From positions 62,001-126,000 of the forward strand of contig JABLUY010000080.1 of assembly GCA_013306675.1 (NCBI GenBank): a stretch of 64,000 bases of DNA, in the 5' to 3' direction. Within the stretch, counting starts at the first letter, position 1, and every line of letters begins with the position of its first letter. The notes under the pieces were generated by a model, which was not told the origin of the DNA, ran no database searches, and saw only the letters and a list, made by a program, of their open reading frames with translations. The stretch comes from Thraustochytrium sp. TN22. Its lineage: Eukaryota; Sar; Bigyra; Thraustochytrida; Thraustochytriidae. The translations under genes and the position numbers were made by a program. Positions 8,073 through 18,547 of the stretch are shown here, piece after piece.

Positions 8073-11000
8073 TCACTTGTTGTAGTAGGCGTTAAAGTCG
8101 AGACGCGTGCACAGGTTGGTGAGGTGCGAGTGGTACTCGCCCTGGGATGCCTCGCGCACGAGCTCGTCCATGAACTGGCTGAGCATTTTGTCAAAGGTGT
8201 CTTGGGAGCGCAGAATCATCTGGCGGTAGCTGTCCTGTGTGACGACGCGGCGAATGTGCTGCTCCTGGACGCGGATGCGCGTCTTGCGCAGCGCGCGGCG
8301 GCGGGCAAACTCGGCGGCGGCATCGGCGTCTGGGTCGCGGGCTCTGGCCTGCGCGGCGTCGCGGCGACTGGGCTGCGGCTGCTTCTGCTGTTGATCGGAG
8401 ATGGCGGCGGCCATGGAAGCCTCGTCGACCTGGAGCTGGTCGGCGAAGCGGCCAATCTGCTCGGCGAAGAGAAGACAGGTGGTCATGAGCTTGGCAAGCG
8501 TCTTGAGGAGGCCCTGGTGCGTGAGCAGGCACTCGCGCAGGCAGGTGTCGAGGAACTCGTTGTGGTGTTTCATGAGCTCGTCGACGGTCTTGACGTGCTC
8601 GAGACGCTGCTCGAGCTCGTGCCAGCGCGGTTCGAGCACCTCGAACATGACATAGTACTCGAAGTTCTGCAAGAAGTGCAGCATGCGCTGGCGCAGGCAG
8701 TAGTCCGGGCCGAGCGCGGAGCGCAGGTTGAGCTCCTTGGTGGTCTGATGCGCGAGCCAGGTGGTGCACAATTGGCGCTCGACGTGCTTGCAAAAGAAGA
8801 GGTGACGGAAGATGAGCTGGTACTTGGTGAGCGACTGGCGCGAGAGCACGATGGAGAGCGGCCAGCGCACCTTGAAGTCGAGCGTGAAGGCGTCGATGCC
8901 ATGAAGGCCGGAGACGCCGCCCTTCTTGCGGGCCGCGCCGGTGCGCAGCATGTGCGCGGCGGCTGCGACGGCGGCCGAGCCGGCGCCGATGCCGCCCGAG
9001 GCGAAGTCGTGGATGGCCTCGACGTGCTCGATGAGCGCATACGGAATGAGCTCGCAGGCAAGGTCCTCCTGGAAGGGGTCGTTCACGTTGCGCATGCGCA
9101 GGCAGACGTCCAGAAGCGACTGCAGACGCGGGACAGCGATCTGCTCGAGCGGCTTTTGCAGCTCAGTGTGCGCCAGATCCATAAAGTGCACAAAGAAGTC
9201 GCCCTGGTCCAGCAGAAAGTAGTGCTTGAGCGAGCGCAGGCGCGGCACGAGCTTCTCCTCCTCGAGCAGGAGGTTGAGCAGCGTGCGCGAGGCGAAATCG
9301 TGCGCGCGCGAGACAATAAGCTCGAACGAGTGGCTCTCGTCGCTGTATGGGATGCGCTCCGTGCAGGTGTTTTCGACCCAGCGGCCGCACTCGCGCACGA
9401 CGTTCAGGTACTTGCCCGTGGTGAGGATCTTGTCGGCCAGGCGGCTGAGAAAGAAGGGCACCTGGTTGTGCGCGGCGGCCGCCACCTCCTCGGGCGGCGC
9501 CTCGGTGGCACCGTGCACCTGCGTGTGCCAGCTCACGCCGCGCGCGGTCTCGCGCAGCGTGTACCGCGAGTCCCAGTAGCGCGCGTTGAAGTCGTCGCGC
9601 AGCGTACGCTTGCTGGCCTCCTCGTCCACGTACACCATAAATTCATTGTACGGGTCGCGGATGATGCCCTGATAGATCCAAAGTTCCAGCATCTCCAGGT
9701 ACGGGACGGTGGCGTGCTGCACCAGGTAGCCATACACGGAGCGCGCCTTGGCGTCGCCGCCCCGCGACGCGAGGTCGTGCACGAGGTTCAGCAAGACACC
9801 GCCCGTGGCCACCTCCGCCTTGCGCGCCACATTCGCCAGCACCTGGAGGACGCGCATCGAGGGCTGGACGTAGAACCAGAGCTTTTGCAGCGAGAGGCGC
9901 CGGCCGCGCTTCTGGTGCTCCAGCTGCGCGACCAGGACGTCGTACTCACGCAAGAGGGCGCGCATGGCCGCCGACATGGCGTGCGAGACGCGCCCGTACT
10001 CGGGCCGCGCGCGCCGCTGCACGAAGCTCTTGGCTGCCTCGTAGTCGGCGCAGAGCGGCATCACGCGCGCCGCCAGCTGTTGCAGCGCGCGGTCCGGCAC
10101 GCGCGCCTCCTCCACCTCCCATGCCCCCGCCGCTGCGGGCCCGCTCCCGCTGTGGCCCCGCCGCACGATCAGGTCGCTCTCGAGGCCCTGCATCGCGAAG
10201 AGCACGGCTTCTACAAGGTCGTTCTCGGTTGCAGGTACGGCCGAGGTCGCGTCGCCTCCTTCAGGGGCCTTGGCCAGCCCGGCCTCCTCGTTGTCGGCGT
10301 CCTCCACGCCGACGCCGCCGAGAAGCGGTCGCTGGCGAGACCAGAGCGGCACGAAGGGCGCAGGGCACTTGACCAAGCACCAGTTGCAGGCCTCGTCGGC
10401 GGGCGGCGCGCGGAAGAGTCGCAGACGGCCGCGAGAGACGCCCAGAAAGAGGCCCTCCGCGTGCACCGAGCGCAGCAGGACCGCGTCGGAGGATCGCAAG
10501 GACACCTTGACGTCGCGCTTGTGGCGAGACGCCGCCTGCGCCTGCGCGCGCGCCATGCTGTAGCCGAGCTCGCCGGCGCGGCGGCTCATGCGCGCCGACA
10601 CCGCGGCCAGCCGCATGGCGCGCTCCGCCGCGCGGTCCGTCGTCTCATTTTCGATCTCCACGACCGTCCAGTGCTCGCGGCGCCCGGCCAGCTTGCGCCG
10701 CGGCACCACGTACCACTGCGGCTCGTGCATCGCAAAGCCAGACCCGCGCCCGCGCGACACGCCCACAGACGAGGCCGTAAGCGAGAGATCGGCCTCGTCA
10801 CCGGACGCGTAAAGGTCGTCGTCCGAATCCGAGTCCGGGTTGATGCCCTCCACGTTCTCCTGATCGCGGTTCACCACGCCCAGGTACCTCCCGCGCGCCT
10901 TGGACAGAATCGTCACGACGTCGCCGTGCTTGATCACGTTGCCGCCCGGCCGCAGGCTCGTGCCGAGGATGGCGAACTCACACGCGCTCTCGGTCGGGTT

Positions 11001-11870
11001 GCCGTCCACCTTGGCCACCAGGCCGGGTCCCTTGGTCCCGGGCGCCGGCCCGCCGGACGCGTTCGTGTCGATGGATGCCGTGCGTCCCTTGGCCGCCAGC
11101 GGGGGCACGCCTCCCTCGGCGGCCAGCTCCACGCCCTCGGTTATCGACACGTTCAGGTTTGCCTGGCCCTTGCGCTGCGGGCGCGCGACCGAGATGCACG
11201 TGCCACGGTGCGACCGGAGCACAACCTTGTCATCGTAGCACAGCACACACGGGTCCTGCATGAGCCGCACGTCGATCTCACGCTCGTCCGCCACGCCCAC
11301 GGCGTCCAGCAGCGCGCGGGCAGCCTCGGCGTCCGCCGCGCTGCGGCTGGATGCCGCCGTGCTCGCCCGCTCGCTCGGGCCCGTCGCAGCGGTCAGGCTC
11401 TCCAGCACACGCCGGGTCTCGGCTCCGGGTGAGGCGGCGCCTGGCGGCGCTGGCAGCGCCTCCTCCTGGTCATCGGGCCGCAGCAGCGCGGCGGCCTGGC
11501 GCTCTGCGAGCGGGACCCGCTTGCGACCCGTGCCCTTGGTGCCGGCGCCGGCCGGGCCCGTCGCCTCGTACTGGTACAGCCGCCGCGACGTCTCGGGCGA
11601 CAGCACCTCACTCATGGCGAACTCGCTCGTGGCGCCCAGTCCTGACGCTGCGACGTGGCTCTGGCCCGTGCTGGGCCGCCCTGGGCCGCTCCTGCCGCTG
11701 CTCTTGTCGCTGCCGCCGCCCGGCACGCTCGACAGCGCAGACAGCAGCTCATCCATGTCGTCGCTGTCGCCGCCGAGCCCGCTGCTGAAGCCACCGCCAC
11801 CGCCAAGGCCACGCGCCGCGCTGCGCGGCGCGCGCCGCGCCGACGACCGAGGGGCACGGCTCGGCTGCAT
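8073..11870 (-). CDS. Gamma-tubulin complex component 2 (GCP2/Spc97 family) with an N-terminal beta-trefoil-like extension
   Basis: The 1265-residue protein nucleates microtubules as part of the gamma-tubulin small complex. The C-terminal 700 residues carry clear GCP2 signatures: SLQKLWFYVQPSMR, YNEFMVYVDE, FFVHFMDLAHTEL and a closing LCTRLDFNAYYN tail. The N-terminus is unstructured and Ser/Gly-rich (residues 1-200). Residues of roughly 205-495 contain three similar blocks built on a pattern like VxLRSxxGxxLxV (VVLRSHRGTCISV, SKARGRYLGV, LLRSVHAEGLFLGV), each followed by a tryptophan-containing strand. This looks like a beta-trefoil of the MIR/fascin type. I know of no such domain in animal or yeast GCP2. 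The ATG at 11870 was chosen because the frame upstream has only a GTG. The 3' end lies 726 bp from GAPDH on the same strand. Confidence 0.9.
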   Translation of the reverse strand: MQPSRAPRSSARRAPRSAARGLGGGGGFSSGLGGDSDDMDELLSALSSVPGGGSDKSSGRSGPGRPSTGQSHVAASGLGATSEFAMSEVLSPETSRRLYQYEATGPAGAGTKGTGRKRVPLAERQAAALLRPDDQEEALPAPPGAASPGAETRRVLESLTAATGPSERASTAASSRSAADAEAARALLDAVGVADEREIDVRLMQDPCVLCYDDKVVLRSHRGTCISVARPQRKGQANLNVSITEGVELAAEGGVPPLAAKGRTASIDTNASGGPAPGTKGPGLVAKVDGNPTESACEFAILGTSLRPGGNVIKHGDVVTILSKARGRYLGVVNRDQENVEGINPDSDSDDDLYASGDEADLSLTASSVGVSRGRGSGFAMHEPQWYVVPRRKLAGRREHWTVVEIENETTDRAAERAMRLAAVSARMSRRAGELGYSMARAQAQAASRHKRDVKVSLRSSDAVLLRSVHAEGLFLGVSRGRLRLFRAPPADEACNWCLVKCPAPFVPLWSRQRPLLGGVGVEDADNEEAGLAKAPEGGDATSAVPATENDLVEAVLFAMQGLESDLIVRRGHSGSGPAAAGAWEVEEARVPDRALQQLAARVMPLCADYEAAKSFVQRRARPEYGRVSHAMSAAMRALLREYDVLVAQLEHQKRGRRLSLQKLWFYVQPSMRVLQVLANVARKAEVATGGVLLNLVHDLASRGGDAKARSVYGYLVQHATVPYLEMLELWIYQGIIRDPYNEFMVYVDEEASKRTLRDDFNARYWDSRYTLRETARGVSWHTQVHGATEAPPEEVAAAAHNQVPFFLSRLADKILTTGKYLNVVRECGRWVENTCTERIPYSDESHSFELIVSRAHDFASRTLLNLLLEEEKLVPRLRSLKHYFLLDQGDFFVHFMDLAHTELQKPLEQIAVPRLQSLLDVCLRMRNVNDPFQEDLACELIPYALIEHVEAIHDFASGGIGAGSAAVAAAAHMLRTGAARKKGGVSGLHGIDAFTLDFKVRWPLSIVLSRQSLTKYQLIFRHLFFCKHVERQLCTTWLAHQTTKELNLRSALGPDYCLRQRMLHFLQNFEYYVMFEVLEPRWHELEQRLEHVKTVDELMKHHNEFLDTCLRECLLTHQGLLKTLAKLMTTCLLFAEQIGRFADQLQVDEASMAAAISDQQQKQPQPSRRDAAQARARDPDADAAAEFARRRALRKTRIRVQEQHIRRVVTQDSYRQMILRSQDTFDKMLSQFMDELVREASQGEYHSHLTNLCTRLDFNAYYNK

Positions 11871-12232
11871 TCTTTGCAGCGCGCAAGCGATTTGGCTCGC
11901 GCGCCCGGGCCGTGGGTTGGCGTGGACGCCGTGGAGCCTAACCGCCGCCGCCGTCTCGCGTGCACGATAAAATCCATCATCACCACCACACTCACGCCAC
12001 ACACACTCCCTTTTTTTATCACTGCACGATGTTCAAGTTGTTGTCAGGTTGGCGGCGCGTGCACGCAGCAATGCGCAAGTGCACGCAAGCATGAGCGAAG
12101 CCTTTGAATCTTGTCTTGTGAAGAGACAATCGCAGCCTCGTGGTCCCTTGCGTATTTCTCTCGCTCGCGCGCGCTCGCTCGATGTACGTCACGGTGACAA
12201 GAGGACAAAGATAGATTACAGCAAGACTCACA
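11871..12232. other. Intergenic spacer between the GCP2 start and the Rictor 3' end
   Basis: 362 bp, locally less GC-rich than the genes (T-run near 12010, mixed sequence at 12040-12230). It should hold the GCP2 promoter and the Rictor 3' UTR. No gene or repeat was recognised. Confidence 0.4.
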
Positions 12233-15200
12233 TCAGGTTCGAAAGAGCGGGGTGTCGAACTCGGCCCAGACCTGCGGGCTCTCAAAGTCGATCTGGTTCT
12301 GGAATTTGCGGTGAATGAAGACGCGGGCCCATGGCTCGTAGCTGAAGTTGGCAAGGTATTCATGCACGAGGACGAAGAGGGTTGGCGAGGAAAGTAAGGC
12401 TGGCTTCTTGGTGCAGAGCCGGTTGAGGTCGCGACACGCGGTGCGGTGCGCAATGTGGTTCATGAGACTGGAGATGGCCTCGAGAAAAGCGCGGGCGTCC
12501 TCCTCGGCGACGCCAGGGATGTTGCGGAGGCGCTCGTCCATGTCGGTCTCGAAAAAAAGGGGGGCCAGGCCGTCCCAGGCGCGGTGCGGATCGTCGGGCA
12601 CTGTGAGCTGGCCGAAGAAGGAGGAGATCTGCTGCGGCACAACGTTGTAGCCAAAGGCCCCGTCATCGTGGCGTGCCGTGTCCCAGCCATAGGCCTTGAG
12701 CAGCTTGCGGCCCCGCGAGGTTTGCGCGAAGAGGCCCATGGCCATGATGGCGCTGCCGCGCAGCGCGATGCAGTCCGCGGACGCGGCGAGCCCGCAGATG
12801 ATGCGCAAAATGTCCGTGGGCTGGCCCTCGCGATCGCGCAGTGTCTCGGAGGCCTCCTCGAGCGCACGCAGGCCGCACTCGGAGGCTGCGACGTGGCTGA
12901 CGGCCCAGAGCGTGGCGCGCTTGTGCAGAAGAGGGCGGGTGTCGTCGAGCAGCTCGTCCATCATGACCGAGACATTGAGGCAGCCGTGCGCACGCAGGAG
13001 CGCCACCCCGGCGCTCGAGCGGGCCAGCTCGCCGTACAGATGACTCGGGATATAGGTGGCATTAGGGCAGTCCGGGCGGCACGTTAAGAAGAAGGACAAC
13101 TTGCGCAGCCGGGCCGGCCCGCGGAAGGCGCCCTCGTCCGCATCGGTCGCCGGGTCCGAGGCATCGTCGTCGTCGGCGGGCGAGACCGCGGCAGAGGCCA
13201 GCTTGTCGTCGTCGTTGGCCGCATCCCGCGGCGAGCGCTCAAACGCGAAGCTGGCCGGACAGTTCGCGCCAGGGCAAACCTCAAAGGTGTCGCGCGCGGC
13301 CATGGCCTCGTCCATGGCCCAGATGCGCAGGTGCTCCGGGCCGCACTTGATCCAGGTGACCTCGTCGTCCAGATTGGAGTGCACCTCGCGCGTGGTAAGC
13401 GCATAGTCTACGACCTGCATGGCAGCGTTGGCCGAGGCAGTGCTGTCGGAAGCGTCGCGGCCAACCGCCGAAGAGCGGTCCCCGAGACCGACCGCGGTGC
13501 GCGGCGCTTGCGCGGAGGACGGGTTGGTGCTGGACCGGCGCAGGCGGCCGTGGTCTGCCGAGACGCCGAAGCCGCCGTTGCCCTCGGGTGGTGGCTCGAC
13601 GATGCCATTACGGCGCACCGGGGCGCCGGCCAAGGTGAGGCTGGCGTACAGCGTGGCGCCCTCGGGCACCATGAGGCCAGAGGCGGCGCACGGCCGCGTC
13701 GTGATGGCCAGCCCGTGCAGGAGCGGGGGCATTCCGTCCTCGGAGAGCTCGTCGGCCACAGCCTGCGGCTCGTCGACGCCGAACTCGGGTCCGGACAGGA
13801 TGGAGCAGTCCAAGGAGGTGTCCGTCGGCACATAGATGAGCTCGCCGGTGGAGAGGCGCGCCCAGAGCTCGATGGCCCACGGCAGACGCGCGAGCGAGAG
13901 GACATCCGAGGCGACAAAGCCGGGCTCCGCCTTGGCTGTGGCCTCGAAGGCGCGCACGCGCACGTGGCGCGGGTGGAAGTTGAGCGACGGCGCCTGCAGG
14001 CGCTGCGCGGCGATGCGCGCCGCGGCGTCGTTGCCAAAGGCGCGCTCGTAGACCATCTTCTCGCTGGCGGCCGCGGCGCGGCCCGCGTCGCTCGAGGCGC
14101 CGGCGGCCGAGGCCGGCTCGTACGCGTCGTAGCAGCGAGGGATGGCGCTGAGCGGCTCGTCGCGGCCCAGCAGCTTGAGCGTCATGAGCGTCTCCATGCG
14201 CGCGGCGTATTTGAGGCACTGCTGCGAGCGCCACTCGCTGAGGACCGGGTCGATCCAGCCTGCGGCGCGGAGGCGGCGCAGGCCGCCGGGCGAGCTGGCC
14301 AGCTTGAGGATGAGCGGGCGCATGCTGCGCATGTTCACGAAGGGCTGCAGCGGCTCGAGCGGCATGTCGCTCAGCTCGCGCAGGTAGCTCGGGTAGTAGC
14401 ACACCTCGTTGAGCACGGAGAGCGCCGCGCTGGCCACCGGCTTGCTGGCGCCTAGGAGCGACATGAGAAGCTCGAGCAGCCAGCGCGCGAAGGACTCGTT
14501 CTCCTGCACGTGCGCACGGCGCAGCATGGCGCGCATGAAGCCGACAATGAAGGTGGTGAGCTCCTCGGAGATGGGTTGTTGCGTGAGCAGGTCCTGCAGC
14601 CAGTCGCGGCAGGCCACCGAGACGGCAAAGTCAAAGTTGAGCACGACGAGACGCAAGATGTAGTCCTTGGACCGGTCGCGGCTCAGCTGCGTCAAGGTGC
14701 TGAGCACGTTCTGCTCCTCGAGCAGCTGCATTCCGGTCGCGTGGGACGTGTAGGCGCCCAGGACTGCGAAGATCCCGCGCGTCATGGTGCGTGAGCAGGC
14801 GATGGGCGAGAAGATGCGGCCCATCTCGGGGATGCCGTTGGCGCTGGCGCCGCCTGGTCCCGCGCGGGACGGCGAGCTGGCACCGGGCCGCAGGCTGGCG
14901 CGACGGCCGGCGCGCGCCGCGGCGGCGCGGCGGGCCGAGTGTGGGCTGAGGGCCGGGTCCGGGCGGTCTCCTGGGGTCTTCCCTTTTGATGCCTCGTACA
15001 GGGCGGCGGCGGCGGCGGCGGCGGCGGACGCAGCGGCCCCGGGCTGCATGGCGCCCCGTGCGTCCCCGCGCGCATAGACGGCCTCCGGCCCAGTGGCTCC
15101 GCCACCGATGCAAAAGTAGCTCGATGCGAAGATGGCCGGGCTCGCCAGAGAGTCGCTGTCCCGCACATAGAGCTCATACTGCAGCGCCTCGGCGATCTGG

Positions 15201-17734
15201 CGGTGCAGACGGCCGCGGCGGTCCCTGCGCAGAAAGTCGACGCCCTCGCTGAAGGCGAGCAGCGCGCGCACGAGACCAACGGCGACGACCGTGAAGGTGA
15301 GGTTCTTTGCCTTCCAGGGGAACAGCACGAATTCGCCGCCAGCCATGACGCGGAAGAAGCCGAGAATGCGGCGCGCAAACTTGGTCTTGAGTACCTCGTG
15401 GCAGAGCCCCTCATGGCGCAGCGCGCCCGAGACGATCTGATCGACCACGACCCAGTCCCACTTGGACCAATCCTTGCCGAGCAGCACCTTGGACTGCGAC
15501 AGGAGCGCGTTCAGGTGCTCTGTGTCCCGGTACGCGTCGGCGGTGAGCAGCATCGTACGCACGTCGCGCTTGTGGCCGTGGTTGGCGAGCGCGAAGGTGG
15601 GGGTGCGTGGGATGGCCCCGCAGCGCAGCGTGCGCAGCAGCGCGCGGCCCGAGATGGACCCGGGGCCTTCCTCCTGGCCGTCGAGCAGACGCATAGCCAG
15701 GGCCGCCACGACAGCCTGCTGCTGGTCCGCGCTGCGCAGAGCGCGCTGCTCGTTGCGCTTGGCCTTTGATGATCCGAGCCCCATCGGGCTGAGCAGCGAG
15801 CGGCGGCGCAGCGACGAGCGTCGCTGGTTCTCGAGCGCGGGAAGCATGGCAAACGCGCTCGAGGCGCTCCCACTCCCACTGCCACCGGCGCCGGCGCCGG
15901 CGCCGCCGGCGGTGCTGCCCGCCACGGGCGTGCTCACCGCGGAGGGCTGGCCCGCGCCAAAGGACGAGGGCCCACTCTTGGCGCGGTCGCCAAGGGACTG
16001 CTCCAGGAGGAGGGTGGTGAGGAGCTGCGGCTCATAGGGCAGCGAGGCGATCTCCGAATGCGGCGCGACGCCCACATTCTGGCGCTCGCGCTCGCCGAGC
16101 GGCGCGAGCGCCAGCTCAAGTTCGGCACAGAGCGCAACAGCGTCCTTCTCCGTGTAACGCCTCCGGATGGTGGCGACCGTGGACTCGTAGGGCACGCCAA
16201 CGATCCGCGTGAGCAGCGCGATCATGCGGCCCGCGCGACGAGGCGCGAGTCTGAGCCCGGCCTCGACGCCGGCGTGGTCCACGCTCTGCGTGGCCTTGGC
16301 CACCAGGTCGGCCATGTTGAAGAGGCGCCAGTGGCGCTCCTCCGGCAGGAGGCGCTCGGAGAGGCGGCTCAGGAGCGCGAGGAGCTGCGCGGCCTTTTGC
16401 GCGAACGGCGGGTCCTCCTTGGCGATGATCTCTGCAAGCGCGTCCACGAGGCCGCGGCCCGTGAGTCCCAGAATCGTCATGGCGAGGAACTGGTTCATGA
16501 TGGCGTGCGGCTGCGTCTGGAAACGCGGGAAGAATTCGGACGACTCGCCCAGCTCCGTGAGCTCCCGCGCCGCCTGTGCGTTGGGCCCGAGGCCCCAGTA
16601 GTCCACGCGCGGCGGCTCCATGCTGAGTTCGACCGCGGACTTGCTGTTGAGCGCCGCGGGCGCCGCGGGCGTGGTGATGTCGTAGGGGCAGAGGTGCAGG
16701 ATGACGAGCAAGATGGTCTCCAGGACGGCCTCGCGCAGCTCCAGACTCACGGGCTGCACCAGCACCTCGACGAGCGAGCGAAAGCCGTTCGGGTCCGAGA
16801 TGAGCAGGTGCATGCCGGTCCAGGTCTTCATGAGCATTACGAGTGCCGTCTGACAGGCCTTCCACTGGGCGCGGCAGTCCGACTTGCCGGCGCTGTCCGC
16901 GTTGGTGAGCGGCGAGAGCAGCGGTGCCAGGTCGAGCGATGGCCGCAAGTACTGGCGCGACGACTCGCGACCCACCAGGTGCAGCATGGTGAGCGTGAGC
17001 GACTGCGCCAGCTCGCGCACGTCGGGGTCCACGATGGCACGCACTAACGCGCGGATGCCGTCGCACTGCGCGACCAGCCGCACGTTGCGCAGCGCCAGCT
17101 GCCGCAGCGTCTCAAGCGCCACGCGCCGGAAGTTGTCATCCGGCTTGCAGGCCGCTGCCACCAGGCTGCGCACCACGCCCTCCGGGACCAGCGTCGCGTC
17201 CACCTCCATCATGCGCCGGCACAGTTTGAGCGCCTCCATGCGCTCCAGCACGTGGCGTTGCTCCGTGTCGAACGACCTCGCCACGAAGATGTGCACGCGC
17301 AGCGCCTTGAGCTCATCCAGCGCCTCTTGTGCCAGCGCCAGGTGCCGCAGCACGCGGAAGCCGCTCGTGCGCACCAGCGAGTCCTCCGCCAGCAGTAGCG
17401 GCCGCAGCTTGCTGATGATGCCCGCGTAGTCGAGCCGCAGCTCGTCCAGGTGCTCTTGCACCACCTCCGAGCGCAGGATCTTCACCAGCCCCACCAGCTT
17501 CTGCAGCACCACCGCGCGCGTCAGCGGCGACTGCCCGCTCACCTCCAGCGCCTCGCAGTCGCGCATGATGCGCAGCCGCGCATGGTCCACGGCCGACAGC
17601 TCCGACGAGCTCGCCGAGTCGCCTCGCGTGCGCGAGCTGAGCGCCGACGCCTCGCGCCGCACCCGTGCGCCGCTCGCGCCGCCGCGCGCCGCGCCCGAGC
17701 TCGCGCCCGAGCTCGCGCCCTCCGAGTCCTCCAT
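12233..17734 (-). CDS. RICTOR: Rictor, TORC2 subunit
   Basis: This 1833-residue armadillo/HEAT-type protein is the defining scaffold of TOR complex 2, which phosphorylates AGC kinases such as Akt and controls actin and lipid homeostasis. The N-terminal conserved region starts near residue 70 and continues with helical repeats (EDSLVRTSGFRVLRHLAL and following). The central conserved region includes the LNEVCYYPSYL block, and the C-terminal Rictor-V-type region (HKRATLWAVSHVAASE, IALRGSAIMAMGLFAQTSRG) is unmistakable. Between these are low-complexity Ala/Ser-rich linkers that are longer than the folded core needs. The protein is intronless here. I chose the ATG at 17734 (MEDSEG) because the longer frame upstream to 18712 is Arg/Pro-rich low-complexity sequence with no conserved content. 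It is divergent from the FIST gene. Confidence 0.92.
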   Translation of the reverse strand: MEDSEGASSGASSGAARGGASGARVRREASALSSRTRGDSASSSELSAVDHARLRIMRDCEALEVSGQSPLTRAVVLQKLVGLVKILRSEVVQEHLDELRLDYAGIISKLRPLLLAEDSLVRTSGFRVLRHLALAQEALDELKALRVHIFVARSFDTEQRHVLERMEALKLCRRMMEVDATLVPEGVVRSLVAAACKPDDNFRRVALETLRQLALRNVRLVAQCDGIRALVRAIVDPDVRELAQSLTLTMLHLVGRESSRQYLRPSLDLAPLLSPLTNADSAGKSDCRAQWKACQTALVMLMKTWTGMHLLISDPNGFRSLVEVLVQPVSLELREAVLETILLVILHLCPYDITTPAAPAALNSKSAVELSMEPPRVDYWGLGPNAQAARELTELGESSEFFPRFQTQPHAIMNQFLAMTILGLTGRGLVDALAEIIAKEDPPFAQKAAQLLALLSRLSERLLPEERHWRLFNMADLVAKATQSVDHAGVEAGLRLAPRRAGRMIALLTRIVGVPYESTVATIRRRYTEKDAVALCAELELALAPLGERERQNVGVAPHSEIASLPYEPQLLTTLLLEQSLGDRAKSGPSSFGAGQPSAVSTPVAGSTAGGAGAGAGGSGSGSASSAFAMLPALENQRRSSLRRRSLLSPMGLGSSKAKRNEQRALRSADQQQAVVAALAMRLLDGQEEGPGSISGRALLRTLRCGAIPRTPTFALANHGHKRDVRTMLLTADAYRDTEHLNALLSQSKVLLGKDWSKWDWVVVDQIVSGALRHEGLCHEVLKTKFARRILGFFRVMAGGEFVLFPWKAKNLTFTVVAVGLVRALLAFSEGVDFLRRDRRGRLHRQIAEALQYELYVRDSDSLASPAIFASSYFCIGGGATGPEAVYARGDARGAMQPGAAASAAAAAAAALYEASKGKTPGDRPDPALSPHSARRAAAARAGRRASLRPGASSPSRAGPGGASANGIPEMGRIFSPIACSRTMTRGIFAVLGAYTSHATGMQLLEEQNVLSTLTQLSRDRSKDYILRLVVLNFDFAVSVACRDWLQDLLTQQPISEELTTFIVGFMRAMLRRAHVQENESFARWLLELLMSLLGASKPVASAALSVLNEVCYYPSYLRELSDMPLEPLQPFVNMRSMRPLILKLASSPGGLRRLRAAGWIDPVLSEWRSQQCLKYAARMETLMTLKLLGRDEPLSAIPRCYDAYEPASAAGASSDAGRAAAASEKMVYERAFGNDAAARIAAQRLQAPSLNFHPRHVRVRAFEATAKAEPGFVASDVLSLARLPWAIELWARLSTGELIYVPTDTSLDCSILSGPEFGVDEPQAVADELSEDGMPPLLHGLAITTRPCAASGLMVPEGATLYASLTLAGAPVRRNGIVEPPPEGNGGFGVSADHGRLRRSSTNPSSAQAPRTAVGLGDRSSAVGRDASDSTASANAAMQVVDYALTTREVHSNLDDEVTWIKCGPEHLRIWAMDEAMAARDTFEVCPGANCPASFAFERSPRDAANDDDKLASAAVSPADDDDASDPATDADEGAFRGPARLRKLSFFLTCRPDCPNATYIPSHLYGELARSSAGVALLRAHGCLNVSVMMDELLDDTRPLLHKRATLWAVSHVAASECGLRALEEASETLRDREGQPTDILRIICGLAASADCIALRGSAIMAMGLFAQTSRGRKLLKAYGWDTARHDDGAFGYNVVPQQISSFFGQLTVPDDPHRAWDGLAPLFFETDMDERLRNIPGVAEEDARAFLEAISSLMNHIAHRTACRDLNRLCTKKPALLSSPTLFVLVHEYLANFSYEPWARVFIHRKFQNQIDFESPQVWAEFDTPLFRT

Positions 17735-18547
17735 TATCCTCTGCCCGGCTGCCCGGCCGAGCGAAGCCGTTCTGGCGCTACCTTCGTTACGAGCCCACTG
17801 CACTTGACAAGACCGAGCTCGCCCGGCTGCAGTGGCCCCCGACAACTCAACTGCTGGCGACCTCGACGCTCGACCCTTGACGCTAGACCAGGCCCCTGCT
17901 GCCTGTTGCCCGCCGGCGGGACGCCTTCTCCTTCTCCACGCCGTCCACAAACGGCGCCTGTGTGTCCTTCTCCTATTCCTTCTCTTATTTCCTTGCCCTT
18001 GTCCGTGTCCTTGTCCTCCTCCTCGTCCTCCTCCTCGTCCTCCTCCTCGTCGTCCTCCGCGTCCTCCTCCTCGTCCTCCTCCTCCTGCTCCGAGCCTCCG
18101 CCTCCACGCCGTCCACGCCGTCCATGGCACAGACGGCGCCGGCGCGCGTGCCGGGCTTTGGTCAGTGGGCAAAGCGCGGCTGCCACAGTGAAGCAAAGCG
18201 CGGCTGCCACTGCGGCGGTGCAGGCTTCTCCTCTCCAGCGCAAGTGGCGAGCGGCGCCGCACTGGTGGCAGAGCCGAAACTAGCGCGGCGCGCGGCGACG
18301 CGGCGCGCGGCGGAGGCGGCGGAGGCGGCGGCGCGGCGGACGCGGCGGCGGGCGGCGGCGGCGGCCAGACGCGGCTACGCGCGGGCAGCGCGGCGCGAGC
18401 GAGCGAGCGAGCGAGCGAGGCCGAGCCCGCGGCGCGGGCTGGCGCGGCCGCTTCGGAGTCCATCAGGGGCTGCACAGCGCACCGCAGCGCTCCGCAGGAC
18501 GGCGCAGGACAGCGCGCGCGACGGCGGCCGGCGCGGGCGTGAGCAGG
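17735..18547. promoter_or_regulatory. Divergent spacer between Rictor and the F-box/FIST gene
   Basis: 813 bp holding both promoters. It contains a TCCTCCTCG-type repeat at about 18008-18090, a 21-bp direct duplication (AAAGCGCGGCTGCCAC at about 18171 and 18194), and a GCGAGCGAGCGAGC run near 18395-18420. Open frames here follow composition and are not genes. Confidence 0.4.

Noticed and set aside
7788-11432. A + strand open frame of about 1200 codons opposite GCP2
   Set aside because: It mirrors the GC-rich coding strand, has no recognisable motif, and GCP2 on the other strand is certain.
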